Position numbers and translations under genes: made by a program. A stretch of DNA of 64,000 nt from Lentisphaeria bacterium (GTDB lineage Bacteria; Verrucomicrobiota; Lentisphaeria; Victivallales; Victivallaceae): assembly GCA_017456285.1 (NCBI GenBank), contig JAFTJQ010000032.1, forward strand, positions 22,447 through 86,446. Direction: 5' to 3'. Below the pieces are notes generated by a model. It searched no databases and was not told the origin of the DNA. It saw nothing but the letters and a program-made list of their open reading frames with translations. Of this stretch, positions 7,388 to 14,913 are shown in pieces; position 1 is the first letter of the stretch, and every line of letters begins with the position of its first letter.

Positions 7388-8941
7388 ATGCTGGCAAAAA
7401 CCATATCTGCTTCCGTAATCGGAATTGAAGCATTTGAAATTGAGATTGAAGTCAATGTCCAAAGAGGCGGTGCAACCAATAATCCCATACTCTCCAATAT
7501 GGGCAATATCGCAATCGTCGGCTTGCCCGATTTGGCAGTCAAAGAGAGCCGTGAACGCATAAAATCCGCCTTTGTAAGCAGTGGATTTAAGGGAATTACC
7601 GACAATATCACCGTAAATTTAGCACCTGCCGACATCCGCAAAGAGGGTGCGGCTTTTGACTTGGCAATAGCACTGGCTATTCTCGGCGGGTCAAATCAGC
7701 TAAAGCGTGACCGCTTAAGCACCACCGCAATTTTAGGCGAACTGGCACTTGACGGAAGCGTAAGAGCGGTTAAAGGCGTACTGCCGATTGCCGTCAAACT
7801 CGCAAAAACCAATCGCATTGATGCGATGATTGTGCCGTTTGAAAATCGTGAGGAAGCCGCCAATGCCGCACCGAACCTAAAAATTTACCCGGTAAAACAC
7901 CTTTTAGATGCCGTTAATTTCTTTAACTCCAACAACTTGGAAGCATTCAAAAGCAGTTTCAATCCCATGCAAGCACTCAATAGTATCTCGCCGATTGATT
8001 TTGCGGATGTTAAAGGGCAAATTCTGGCAAAAAGAGCTTTGGAAATTGCCGCTGCCGGCGGACACAATAGTTTAATGATCGGGCCGCCCGGAACCGGAAA
8101 AAGCATGCTGGCAAGCAGAGTTAATACCATTCTCCCGCCGATGACTTTTGAGGAGAGTTTGGAAGTTAGTCAAATTTACAGCGTACTCGGGTTGCTCAAC
8201 AATAAAAACCTTATTTCTGAACGCCCTTTCCGTGCTCCGCACCATACAATCAGCGACATTGCCTTGATCGGCGGCGGCAAGGATATTCGCCCCGGTGAGA
8301 TTACTTTGGCTCATCACGGCGTACTTTTTTTAGATGAATTTCCTGAATTTAAGCGGAATGTCCTTGAAGTTCTTCGACAACCGCTTGAGAATGGGGTTAT
8401 CAACATTGCCAGAGCCTCCGGAAGTTGTACTTTTCCGGCAGAGTTTATGCTCGTTGCCGCCATGAATCCCTGCCCTTGCGGTCGGGGCGAAGTCGAACTC
8501 GGATGCACTTGCAAAATCGATGAAAAAAGACGCTATCTCAAAAAAATTTCAGGGCCTTTGCTCGATCGAATCGACTTGCATGTGGAACTCAAGCAACTCT
8601 CGCAGGATGAATTACTCAATGCTCCCAATGGCGAAAGCAGTGCCGCAATCAGAGCAAGAGTTATGCAGGCAAGAGCAATTCAGCTTGCCCGCTTGAAATC
8701 ATTCGGCAAATTCTGCAATAGTCAACTCAATAGCAGAGAGTTACAACTTTTCTGCAAATTAAATAATTCAAGTATGAACTTGCTCCGTCAGGCAATCACT
8801 CAATTGAAATTAAGCCCCAGAGCATACGATAGAATTTTGAAAGTTGCCAGAACTATCGCCGACTTGGCAAATTCTCCCGACATCAAAGAAGCCCACATTT
8901 TTGAGGCAATAAGTTACCGCAAAAGCGATATTATCTCATAA
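7388..8941 (+). CDS. comM: YifB/ComM family Mg-chelatase-like AAA+ ATPase
   Basis: It is a ComM-type hexameric helicase, which promotes branch migration during integration of transformed DNA in characterised species. The 517-aa protein has the N-terminal ChlI/Lon-protease-like domain (residues 1-170: NPILSNMGNIAIVGLPDLAVKE region). The AAA+ core follows, with Walker A GPPGTGKSML near residue 232 and Walker B HHGVLFLDEFPEF. AMNPCPCG and the Cys-containing insert GCTCK come next, with the C-terminal Mg_chelatase_C helices from about residue 420. Length and order match the family. A terminator follows at 8976-9008. Confidence 0.93.
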   Translation: MLAKTISASVIGIEAFEIEIEVNVQRGGATNNPILSNMGNIAIVGLPDLAVKESRERIKSAFVSSGFKGITDNITVNLAPADIRKEGAAFDLAIALAILGGSNQLKRDRLSTTAILGELALDGSVRAVKGVLPIAVKLAKTNRIDAMIVPFENREEAANAAPNLKIYPVKHLLDAVNFFNSNNLEAFKSSFNPMQALNSISPIDFADVKGQILAKRALEIAAAGGHNSLMIGPPGTGKSMLASRVNTILPPMTFEESLEVSQIYSVLGLLNNKNLISERPFRAPHHTISDIALIGGGKDIRPGEITLAHHGVLFLDEFPEFKRNVLEVLRQPLENGVINIARASGSCTFPAEFMLVAAMNPCPCGRGEVELGCTCKIDEKRRYLKKISGPLLDRIDLHVELKQLSQDELLNAPNGESSAAIRARVMQARAIQLARLKSFGKFCNSQLNSRELQLFCKLNNSSMNLLRQAITQLKLSPRAYDRILKVARTIADLANSPDIKEAHIFEAISYRKSDIIS

Positions 8942-8975
8942 AATCAATTTTTCAATCATAAAACTTGACAAAGCA

Positions 8976-9008
8976 AAAAGGCTGTTGCGAATTTTGCAAC
9001 AACCTTTT
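8976..9008. terminator. Bidirectional intrinsic terminator
   Basis: GGCTGTTGC (8980-8988) pairs with GCAACAACC (8996-9004) apart from one mismatch, with a seven-base loop. AAAAA precedes it and TTTT follows, so it can end both comM and the convergent prepilin gene. A very similar stem ends glyQS near 63670. Confidence 0.8.
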
Positions 9009-9033
9009 GAAAATTTAATCACTATTTTGTTAA

Positions 9034-9753
9034 TTAATTTTTCTGAAATCCTGTTCCGGTAGTTTCACCACCCTTGCAAACAAAAATTTCAGTTTCATGC
9101 TCTTCGCCGATAGCTTCAGGAGTCATCGCTTCGACGTGTCCGTCAGTCCATGCGATATTTGCACGACCGCCGTGACGGGTATGAACATTGGCGGTACTAT
9201 TTGATTTATTACCCCATTCGCAGAACTGCGGATAGGACATTCCCATACTGTTATTTGACAAGCGGATGGTATCAGCCAAGTACATTTTTGATTCTTTCAA
9301 TGCTTTCATATTAAAAATAACGTTACTGTAAGCATTTGCGCCTAAAGCAGTCAAGGTATTGTCCATGTAGGGATTCCAGTCGGTACTGTTTCGGGTAATG
9401 CCGTAAATAGTCTGGAAGCAATAGTTAGTGGCATAATTTGCCAAATCACTTTTTTCATTGCTTGAAAGCTGTGAGGGGCATGAGAAGTTTGCAACGCTGG
9501 TAATGTATCCTTCTACCCACAATGCCCAAGTATAAGTTGTATTACCTGCAGGTCCCCAAATCAACGGGTTACCATTTACGTCATCGGCATAAATTGCCAT
9601 TTGAAGTGCGACTTGTTTCAAGTTGTTTGTGCAAGAGATTGCACGAGCCTTCTCACGAGCTTTGTTGAGAGCAGGAAGCAACATTCCCGCAAGGATTGCA
9701 ATGATTGCAATGACCACTATCACTTCAAGTGATAAAAAAAATGGTAAAATCAC
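9034..9753 (-). CDS. Prepilin-like H-x9-DG protein with displaced start
   Basis: The protein has the type IV pilin/type II pseudopilin helix ([21 protein letters not shown]) and the C-terminal H-x9-DG motif ([16 protein letters not shown]). It therefore belongs to the secreted prepilin-like family common in Planctomycetota and relatives. As it stands, the frame begins at a GTG (9753) with no ribosome binding site and encodes an odd N-terminus, [11 protein letters not shown]. The expected start ([15 protein letters not shown] with AAAGGA) lies on the opposite strand at 9784, inside a 115-bp inverted segment. Flipping that segment gives a normal 240-aa prepilin almost identical at its N-terminus to the one at 28121. 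In the present orientation it is probably not expressed or not processed. Confidence 0.82.
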   Translation of the reverse strand: MILPFFLSLEVIVVIAIIAILAGMLLPALNKAREKARAISCTNNLKQVALQMAIYADDVNGNPLIWGPAGNTTYTWALWVEGYITSVANFSCPSQLSSNEKSDLANYATNYCFQTIYGITRNSTDWNPYMDNTLTALGANAYSNVIFNMKALKESKMYLADTIRLSNNSMGMSYPQFCEWGNKSNSTANVHTRHGGRANIAWTDGHVEAMTPEAIGEEHETEIFVCKGGETTGTGFQKN

Positions 9754-9827
9754 TGAAAAACAGACAAAACGAAAGGAAAAATCATGAAAAAATCACTTAA
9801 ATTCACCCTTATTGAGTTGTTGGTGGT
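9713..9827. other. Inverted 115-bp segment carrying prepilin RBS and first codons
   Basis: The segment is bounded by ACCAC (9713-9717) and its reverse complement GTGGT (9823-9827). Beyond these, similarity between the arms continues imperfectly outward: minus-strand ATTGCAATCATT against plus-strand ACTTCAATCACT. Inverting it joins [15 protein letters not shown] in frame to [12 protein letters not shown] on the minus strand, with GAAAGGAAAAATC before the ATG. It also places that start downstream of the minus-strand promoter at 9847-9874. It may be a phase-variable switch, a one-off inversion mutation or an assembly artefact. Confidence 0.75.
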
Positions 9828-9897
9828 TACTTCAATCACTTTCAATATTATAGCACATGATTTTAAATTGTCAATCCCCCAAAGCAGAAAAAATTGA
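9784..9897 (+). pseudogene. Orphaned 5' end of the prepilin gene
   Basis: This plus-strand frame starts with a good ribosome binding site (GAAAGGAAAAATC) and encodes [15 protein letters not shown], the leader and first mature residues of a prepilin. It then runs into unrelated residues (TSITFNII) and stops after 37 codons. It is the displaced start of the minus-strand gene at 9034-9753. No promoter reading into it from the left is evident. Confidence 0.75.
9847..9874 (-). promoter_or_regulatory. Consensus sigma-70 promoter of the prepilin gene
   Basis: On the minus strand, TTGACA (9869-9874) and TATAAT (9847-9852) match the consensus perfectly with a 16-base spacer. It lies just outside the inverted segment and fires into it. 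In the current orientation its transcript would carry the antisense of the normal start region. Confidence 0.8.
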
Positions 9898-9976
9898 AAA
9901 ATTAAAATCATAAAAGTATGATAGTGAAGAAATTTCAGACAAACTTGCTCCAAGTATGACCTGTCAACTCATAATC

Positions 9977-10921
9977 TCAATTGCAATGGTCTTCACAAGA
10001 AAAATCAGGACTTTCAAACTCCAGAGTTGAGTGATTGATATTGTAATGCTTAAAAAGTTCCTTTAACTCCTTTTTGGTCTGCTCCATCAGTCCGACATCT
10101 GCCAAAACCACATGAGCGGTTAAGGCATTTTCGGTGGTGCTTAATGCCCAAACATGGACATGATGGACATCCAGAACATTGGCGGATTTTTTCATCATGG
10201 CAAAAATTTCTTCAAAATTCACCGCTTCGGGTGTACCGTCAAGCACTAATTTGACACTCTCGCAGAGCAATCCTTTACTTCCGACAAGAATTATTAAGCC
10301 AATCACCAGCCCGATAATCGGGTCAATAATCACCCAATCAGTAAGAAGTATAACTACTCCGGCAACAACGACCCCCAGAGATACAAGCGTATCCGCAAGC
10401 ATGTGCAAATAAGCCCCCTTGATATTCAAATCATCCTTGCTGCCATCGGAAAGCAAAAATACCGTAAAACCATTAACAATTATCCCCACTCCCGCGGTAA
10501 TGATAATCGCCCAGCCGCCGCTCGGAGCGGGTGAAATTATTTTTTCGATACTCTCATAGATGATAAATCCGACGACCGCCAGCAATACTACGGCATTAAT
10601 CAATGAAGCAAGAATTGTTGCTTTTTTGAAACCGTAGGTGAAATTCGGCGTGTGACTTTTTTTGTGCATGATTATCGCCGCAAGTGAGATTGCCAAGCCC
10701 CCGATGTCGCTCAAATTATGACCGGCATCGGCGATTAAACCAACTGAATTGTGGACAATACCTAAAAAATACTCCATGCCGACAAAAAGTAGATTAATGA
10801 TTATGGCAATAATGAATTTTGCCTCCATTCCCGTTTGAATTTTAGGTGCATGGTGTTGGGGATTATTATGGTGGTGATGTCCATGTTCATGATGATGATG
10901 ACAACAATTTTTTTTATCCAT
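9977..10921 (-). CDS. Cation diffusion facilitator (zinc-type exporter, CzcD/ZitB-like)
   Basis: It is an inner-membrane proton-coupled metal exporter of the CDF family. The 314-aa protein begins with a His-rich cytoplasmic tail (HHHHEHGHHHH near residue 7). Six membrane segments follow, with metal-site motifs GLIADAGHNLSD in TM2 and HMLADTLVSLG in TM5. The C-terminal cytoplasmic metallochaperone-like domain includes LDVHHVHVWALS. The His/Asp set (HxxxD in TM5, HNxxD in TM2) fits zinc or cadmium. It is 2 bases downstream of an ArsR-type repressor, so expression is probably metal-induced. Confidence 0.93.
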   Translation of the reverse strand: MDKKNCCHHHHEHGHHHHNNPQHHAPKIQTGMEAKFIIAIIINLLFVGMEYFLGIVHNSVGLIADAGHNLSDIGGLAISLAAIIMHKKSHTPNFTYGFKKATILASLINAVVLLAVVGFIIYESIEKIISPAPSGGWAIIITAGVGIIVNGFTVFLLSDGSKDDLNIKGAYLHMLADTLVSLGVVVAGVVILLTDWVIIDPIIGLVIGLIILVGSKGLLCESVKLVLDGTPEAVNFEEIFAMMKKSANVLDVHHVHVWALSTTENALTAHVVLADVGLMEQTKKELKELFKHYNINHSTLEFESPDFSCEDHCN

Positions 10922-10923
10922 AA

Positions 10924-11292
10924 TTAAAACTCCTCTTTTTCCACTTTTTCTGGTTCATTCAAATGGGTATGACACAGGTCAAAAAGGAGTTGAATATGGT
11001 AATCACTTAATGAGTAATAGATTGACTTCCCCTCACGTCTGCACTTGACCAAACGCATTTGCCGAAGCTGTTTCAAGTGGTGGGATACCGCAGGTTGGGT
11101 CATTTTCATAATCTCCGTCAAATCGCAAACGCATAATTCAGACAGCAGCAGAGCATTGATGATTTTAAGCCGAGTCGGGTCAGCAAAGCATTGAAAAATC
11201 TCCGCCATGCGGGCTAACTGCAAATCATCAGCGAGGCAGTTTACCACCTTTTTCACTGAATTACGATGAATTTTTTTACATTCACAATCCAT
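10924..11292 (-). CDS. ArsR/SmtB-family metal-sensing repressor
   Basis: The 122-aa winged-helix repressor has the recognition stretch MTQPAVSHHLKQLR. Metal ligands visible are N-terminal Cys3 and Cys5 (MDCEC), Cys54 and Cys56 in the alpha-3 motif ELCVCDL, and an alpha-5-like D-x-H...H-x-x-E pattern (DYHIQLLFDLCHTHLNE). This resembles CadC/SmtB sensors of cadmium, lead or zinc. It is the first gene of a two-gene operon with the CDF exporter. A perfect palindrome immediately upstream is its probable operator. Confidence 0.93.
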   Translation of the reverse strand: MDCECKKIHRNSVKKVVNCLADDLQLARMAEIFQCFADPTRLKIINALLLSELCVCDLTEIMKMTQPAVSHHLKQLRQMRLVKCRREGKSIYYSLSDYHIQLLFDLCHTHLNEPEKVEKEEF

Positions 11293-11317
11293 AATTTCTC
11301 CCTTTTTTTACAAATAA

Positions 11318-11341
11318 ACATATAAGCATTTGTTTATATGT
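11318..11341. promoter_or_regulatory. ArsR-type operator palindrome
   Basis: ACATATAA (11318-11325) and TTATATGT (11334-11341) form a perfect 8-bp inverted repeat with an 8-base spacer, 25 bases upstream of the repressor's ATG. AT-rich palindromes of this kind in the promoter are the usual binding sites of ArsR/SmtB repressors. Autoregulation is inferred. Confidence 0.7.
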
Positions 11342-11481
11342 AATATACCTTATATTTTCCGCTTTGTCAAGCCCAAACTGCCATTTTCAGTAATTTTTTC
11401 TATTTTTTTTGAATTTTAACTTGAAAATTTTAAAAAGTGTGGCAAATCATAGGAAGTAATCTTTTGAAGATACTATGACAT

Positions 11482-11527
11482 GCGCTCATAGCTCAGTCGG
11501 TAGAGCAAATGACTCTCAATCACTTGT
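11482..11527 (+). pseudogene. 5' half of a tRNA gene
   Basis: GCGCTCA is acceptor-like. GCTC-AGTCGGTA-GAGC forms a complete D arm, and AATGA-CTCTCAA-TCACT an anticodon arm with four of five pairs and CTC as the apparent anticodon (11515-11517). No variable loop, T arm (GGTTCRANNCC) or 3' acceptor follows; the sequence turns directly into a repeat array. The general form resembles tRNA-Lys or tRNA-Glu. It is probably a broken copy left by insertion or recombination and not a functional tRNA. Confidence 0.65.
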
Positions 11528-11792
11528 CAGATGAAGCATTCGCTTTCGCAAATATGAAGCATCTCCACTTTGTTCCGATATGAAGCACTCCGCTTTCGCT
11601 CCGTATGACCTGTCATCCATAGCACTTTGTGCGACGGATGATGAGAAAATGAAAAAATGAAGAGCCGCGACACGCCCTTTCCGGCAAAGAAAAAGGCGAC
11701 ACCGTTTTTTTGAGCTTCCTATCTGTTTAATCTACCTTACTATTGATGTCATCTATCCAGAATGTGTAAATACTCTTTAATTATATGAAAAA
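11528..11792. repeat. Repeat array and hairpins, no gene
   Basis: Three diverged direct repeats of about 25 bases begin with ATGAAGCA (starting near 11532, 11555 and 11581), followed by variants of TCCGCTTTCGC. A hairpin with arms CATCC (11614-11618) and GGATG (11636-11640) around GCAC-TTT-GTGC comes next. The hairpin is of the same kind as those at 34331, 34381 and 38073. Further on, CGCCTTT-like and GGCGAC stretches and a T run near 11704 form a weak terminator-like structure. No coding frame with a ribosome binding site is seen. Confidence 0.6.
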
Positions 11793-12074
11793 TCAGAAAA
11801 ACAGATATTTCACAATGGCATGATAGTGGTTATCCGATTGGGCATCTGAACAGGAAAAGAAAAATCCGTGTTCAGTATTATCGTCATCCAAAAGGGTCAA
11901 TTTATCTTCAATTTCAACATTTTCAGGCAGGAAATTTGCAAGAGCTTCTTTGGCAAAATTCCAAGCGTCATCGCAGTTGTCAAATTCGTCTGTCGGCAAG
12001 GTTACCACATTGGTTTCATGCTTTACTGATCCCGGAACAATTTTTATACAAAAACATACAGCGTGCAACATCAT
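11793..12074 (-). CDS. Small unknown acidic protein (93 aa)
   Basis: The ATG at 12074 has AAGGAG nine bases upstream. The protein is acidic, with N-terminal MMLHAVCFCIKI, a central DEFDNCDDAWNFAKEAL and a C-terminal NHYHAIVKYLF. It has no signal peptide or membrane segment. The composition resembles small cytoplasmic accessory proteins, but I do not recognise it. It lies between the repeat array and the unknown operon upstream, in the same orientation. Confidence 0.68.
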   Translation of the reverse strand: MMLHAVCFCIKIVPGSVKHETNVVTLPTDEFDNCDDAWNFAKEALANFLPENVEIEDKLTLLDDDNTEHGFFFSCSDAQSDNHYHAIVKYLFF

Positions 12075-12137
12075 GATTTTTTCTCCTTATCGTTATGAAA
12101 GATTATTTTCGTTTATTAGCAAAATGAGGTTGTTTTT

Positions 12138-12263
12138 CTAAAAGACATTCCATGCAAAATCTGAAATCATATCCCATTGACATAATTCCATTGCTTGGGG
12201 ATCATCTTCAAAGGCCTTCAGTATATCCAGCCCCCCCATTTTTTCCCATTTGTACTTATCCAT
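12138..12263 (-). CDS. Very small unknown protein (41 aa)
   Basis: ATG at 12261-12263 is preceded by AAGGA at about 10 bases, and the stop is TAG at 12138-12140. It starts 11 bases after the 585-aa gene, so it is probably the last gene of that operon. The peptide is acidic and Trp/Met-rich (MDKYKWEKMGGLD, then ISDFAWNVF). Too small to assign. Confidence 0.55.
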   Translation of the reverse strand: MDKYKWEKMGGLDILKAFEDDPQAMELCQWDMISDFAWNVF

Positions 12264-12274
12264 AAAGCTATTCC

Positions 12275-14032
12275 TTAATTATTTTTCTTTTTTTTCTTAA
12301 ATGCCGCTTTTTCTGCTTGTAATCTACCTCCTTTAAAATAATACCATACCAAATGATCAAAGCCATTTCTGCTGATGTTTGTTTTTGATTCTCTAATCAC
12401 AGCGTCAATTGCTTGCTGATATCTTGCATAATTTCTACTTTCTTTAATGGGAATAGTATCTAAATTATATTTTTTTAAATAATATCCTAAAGCTTCATAA
12501 ACATATTTATCATAAATAGAAAAATTATCCTGTTCTTTTTCCCCTTTAAACAGGTGATAGCATGAATAATGACAGAATTTACTGGCAAATGATAAATGAC
12601 TTCTGCCTTTGCCGTTCTCAATTCCAGTTGGGGTTGATAAGATACTGATAAGATTCTCTTGACTAAAATCCGGTTCTTTCAGATATTTAAGAAGAGTCTT
12701 TTCCTTATAGCATGTTACAATTTTATCTACCATAAATTTTCTGGCTGAGTTGCTTATTTTTCCATTTTTGTCTTTTATACAATCAGCAGTTAAATGAGTT
12801 CCGTTTTCCTTGTCTATTTTTTCTACTACATTTTTGACAATTTCTTCAAAAGAGTGTGTTGAATCCTCTTTTATTGGCTCTAATAAGTATTTTCCCATTT
12901 CCTTAATCCAATAAGGAGAATATTTTTTATTATCATAATTTGCTTCTTTAAATGAACTGTAATTTGAGTCCGTGCGTATAATCGATTCTACTTTCGCAAC
13001 ATTATCTCGTGTTAATTTTACAAGATGTATTCCATCGGATAATTCTTCGCATTCCAAATTATATTGTGCTGAAGCTTTTACTTCTTCCTGTATTTTATTC
13101 ATTTTACTTTCTCCTTCTTGATAATTTTTTCTTAATTCTGCTAATTCTTTAAGGAATTTTTCTTTCAATGAATCTTCTTTGCAAATTTTCCAGATAACTT
13201 TGTCCACATAATAAGCACCGCTATGACAGAAATTATCATCCTTGGCTTGGCATACATTACTTGCGAACTCGGCAACCCGCTTGACTAATGCCAAATCCAT
13301 CGAATAGGAAATGCCGTCTATTACTGAAAACGCTTGACAGATATGTACATCCGGCTTGGCAATATTGCAAAAATGAGCTTCTTTCAAAAAATCACAAGAC
13401 AAGGCAATACCAAAACCATAAATTACTTTCTGCATTTTCAAAATAGTTTTATAAGGTTCGTCCGCATTATTGTAAATTGTTTTTTCGTATGAAGACAATT
13501 TTTTGATATTAAATTCATTTTCAATGCTATTAAATTCATTTTCAATAACATTTGATAATTTTTTGAAATTGTTAATTTGTTCTGATTCAAAATTATAGTC
13601 TGAGAGTAGTAATTCCGGTGATTCAATAATTTTTAATACACTTTCATTGAATTTACAAAAATGTTTTAATTTATCATTCTCTTTATTCTTTTTACAAAAA
13701 TCTTTGACCGTTTCAATAATGTTAATATCATCACTCAACCAATCTTCAACAATTTCCTCAACTGTTTTATTATTAGTGCTGTTATCATTTTTATCTCTGC
13801 CGCGAATCTTATTCCAAGTCGTACTGATATAACTTTTCAAAAAGCGAGAAAACAATCTTTGATACGGCTCTCTTTTAATTAACGCAGATGTTTTTTTATT
13901 ATCTTTTTCCGAAAGACTATAAAAATCAATATATTTATTTTTTCCCCTCTCAGTATCTAATTCTGATTTAAATTTATTGTAATATTCGTTAATTTCTTTC
14001 CAAACTTTTGCATCATATTCTTTGCTGCTCAT
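12275..14032 (-). CDS. Unknown 585-aa protein with HhH-GPD-like features
   Basis: The N-terminal half is charged and Lys/Asn/Glu-rich. Near residues 200-300 the pattern GFGIALSCDFLKEAHF, then KPDVHI and later VDKVIWKIC, resembles the helix-hairpin-helix DNA glycosylase fold (gly-rich hairpin, then a KPDVH segment). The C-terminus has SFASKFCHYSC, then FSIYDKYVYEAL and GFDHLVWYYFKGG, a pattern I associate with uncharacterised DNA-repair or defence proteins. No full catalytic set can be confirmed. Its ATG overlaps the stop of the FtsK-like gene (ATGA), so the two are translationally coupled. Possible roles are a DNA-damage or phage-defence factor; function unassigned. Confidence 0.75.
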   Translation of the reverse strand: MSSKEYDAKVWKEINEYYNKFKSELDTERGKNKYIDFYSLSEKDNKKTSALIKREPYQRLFSRFLKSYISTTWNKIRGRDKNDNSTNNKTVEEIVEDWLSDDINIIETVKDFCKKNKENDKLKHFCKFNESVLKIIESPELLLSDYNFESEQINNFKKLSNVIENEFNSIENEFNIKKLSSYEKTIYNNADEPYKTILKMQKVIYGFGIALSCDFLKEAHFCNIAKPDVHICQAFSVIDGISYSMDLALVKRVAEFASNVCQAKDDNFCHSGAYYVDKVIWKICKEDSLKEKFLKELAELRKNYQEGESKMNKIQEEVKASAQYNLECEELSDGIHLVKLTRDNVAKVESIIRTDSNYSSFKEANYDNKKYSPYWIKEMGKYLLEPIKEDSTHSFEEIVKNVVEKIDKENGTHLTADCIKDKNGKISNSARKFMVDKIVTCYKEKTLLKYLKEPDFSQENLISILSTPTGIENGKGRSHLSFASKFCHYSCYHLFKGEKEQDNFSIYDKYVYEALGYYLKKYNLDTIPIKESRNYARYQQAIDAVIRESKTNISRNGFDHLVWYYFKGGRLQAEKAAFKKKKKNN

Positions 14033-14817
14033 AATGATATCCTTTCAATTAAATGTTTTTCTATAATATTTTTACGCTCATCAGGTGTGATTGTGATATT
14101 TTGAATATGATACAATTTTTCATTACCGGGCGAAAACAACATATCGCCATTGCCGGTAAGACTTTTTGCATTTTTTCTATCGAGAATAAGGCGACTGGCA
14201 TCAACAGTTTCAACTTTAAAACAAATTCTGGTTGGCAAATTACATTTAATCATTCCGGTAACAATTTCGTATGATAATGAATTTGTGCCGATAATCAGAT
14301 GAATGCCTGCCGCACGGGCTTTGTCGGCGATTTCGGCTATTATATATTGAAGATCTTCATACATTATTTCGGAAAGTTCATTTACCATAACTATAATGTA
14401 CGGTAATTTTTCATCATTGTTCTGATTAAATGTGTAAATAGTTTTTTCTCCGGCATTTGCAAGTATTTTGTATCGGCGTTCCATTTCATCATAAATATAA
14501 TTTAATATTTTTTCTGCATTGTCAAGTTCAAGTGGTAAAATATGCGGTATTGCGGCATATTCTTCCCAACTTTCATCTTTATTGTTAATCAGTACAAACT
14601 TTAATTCATTTGCAGAAAAGCGAAGCAGTAAATTTAATATGATTGTGTCAAAAGCATTGTTTTTTTCATTTTGATTTTTACCTCCAATCAATATATGCGG
14701 AGCTTTGGCAAGATCAAAAACAAAAGTTTTGCCAGAATCATCTTTCCCCATTATGATAGGAATCCTCATTTTATTTGCTTTTACTGGGAATTTCATGTTT
14801 GATATATTATTTGACAT
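14029..14817 (-). CDS. FtsK/SpoIIIE-like motor domain with degenerate nucleotide site
   Basis: The 262-aa protein matches the FtsK beta motor in order: MGKDDSGKTFVFDLAKAPH, LPYIIVMVNELSEIM, DKARAAGIHLIIGTNS, LPTRICFKV, SRLILD and TGNGDMLF. The Walker A region is GGKNQNEKNN (residues 45-54), where GTTGSGKS is expected: the P-loop glycines and Ser/Thr are lost, leaving one Lys. The Walker B Asp is Asn (MVNELS), with Glu kept. It has no FtsK membrane domain or gamma domain. It is probably a pseudo-ATPase or binding partner. I chose the ATG at 14817 because AAAGGAGG is 6 bases before it. Confidence 0.85.
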   Translation of the reverse strand: MSNNISNMKFPVKANKMRIPIIMGKDDSGKTFVFDLAKAPHILIGGKNQNEKNNAFDTIILNLLLRFSANELKFVLINNKDESWEEYAAIPHILPLELDNAEKILNYIYDEMERRYKILANAGEKTIYTFNQNNDEKLPYIIVMVNELSEIMYEDLQYIIAEIADKARAAGIHLIIGTNSLSYEIVTGMIKCNLPTRICFKVETVDASRLILDRKNAKSLTGNGDMLFSPGNEKLYHIQNITITPDERKNIIEKHLIERISL

Positions 14818-14864
14818 TATTAACCTCCTTTGGTTGTTTTGCTGATAATATAGCAAATCAATTA

Positions 14865-14879
14865 TGACAAAAGTTGTCA
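14865..14879. promoter_or_regulatory. Palindromic operator upstream of the FtsK-like operon
   Basis: TGACAA-AAG-TTGTCA is a perfect palindrome with a 3-base centre. It lies 48 bases upstream of the FtsK-like ATG and just upstream of a TATATT -10-like element near 14846. The flanking octamer CAACTGTG (minus strand, 14876-14883) recurs on the plus strand at 15936-15943, upstream of the WYL regulator. That octamer sits in an imperfect palindrome, GTTACA-ACTG-TGTTAC (15931-15946). The WYL protein is the obvious candidate to bind both. Confidence 0.5.
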
Positions 14880-14913
14880 CAGTTGCAGAAAAATTAAAAA
14901 AATTTCTGTTTTT

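Noticed and set aside
11482..11555. A functional tRNA gene
   Set aside because: There is no variable loop, T arm or 3' acceptor strand after the anticodon arm, so a mature tRNA cannot form.
11531..11605. CRISPR array
   Set aside because: The three units are contiguous diverged repeats without spacers of unique sequence, and no cas genes are near.
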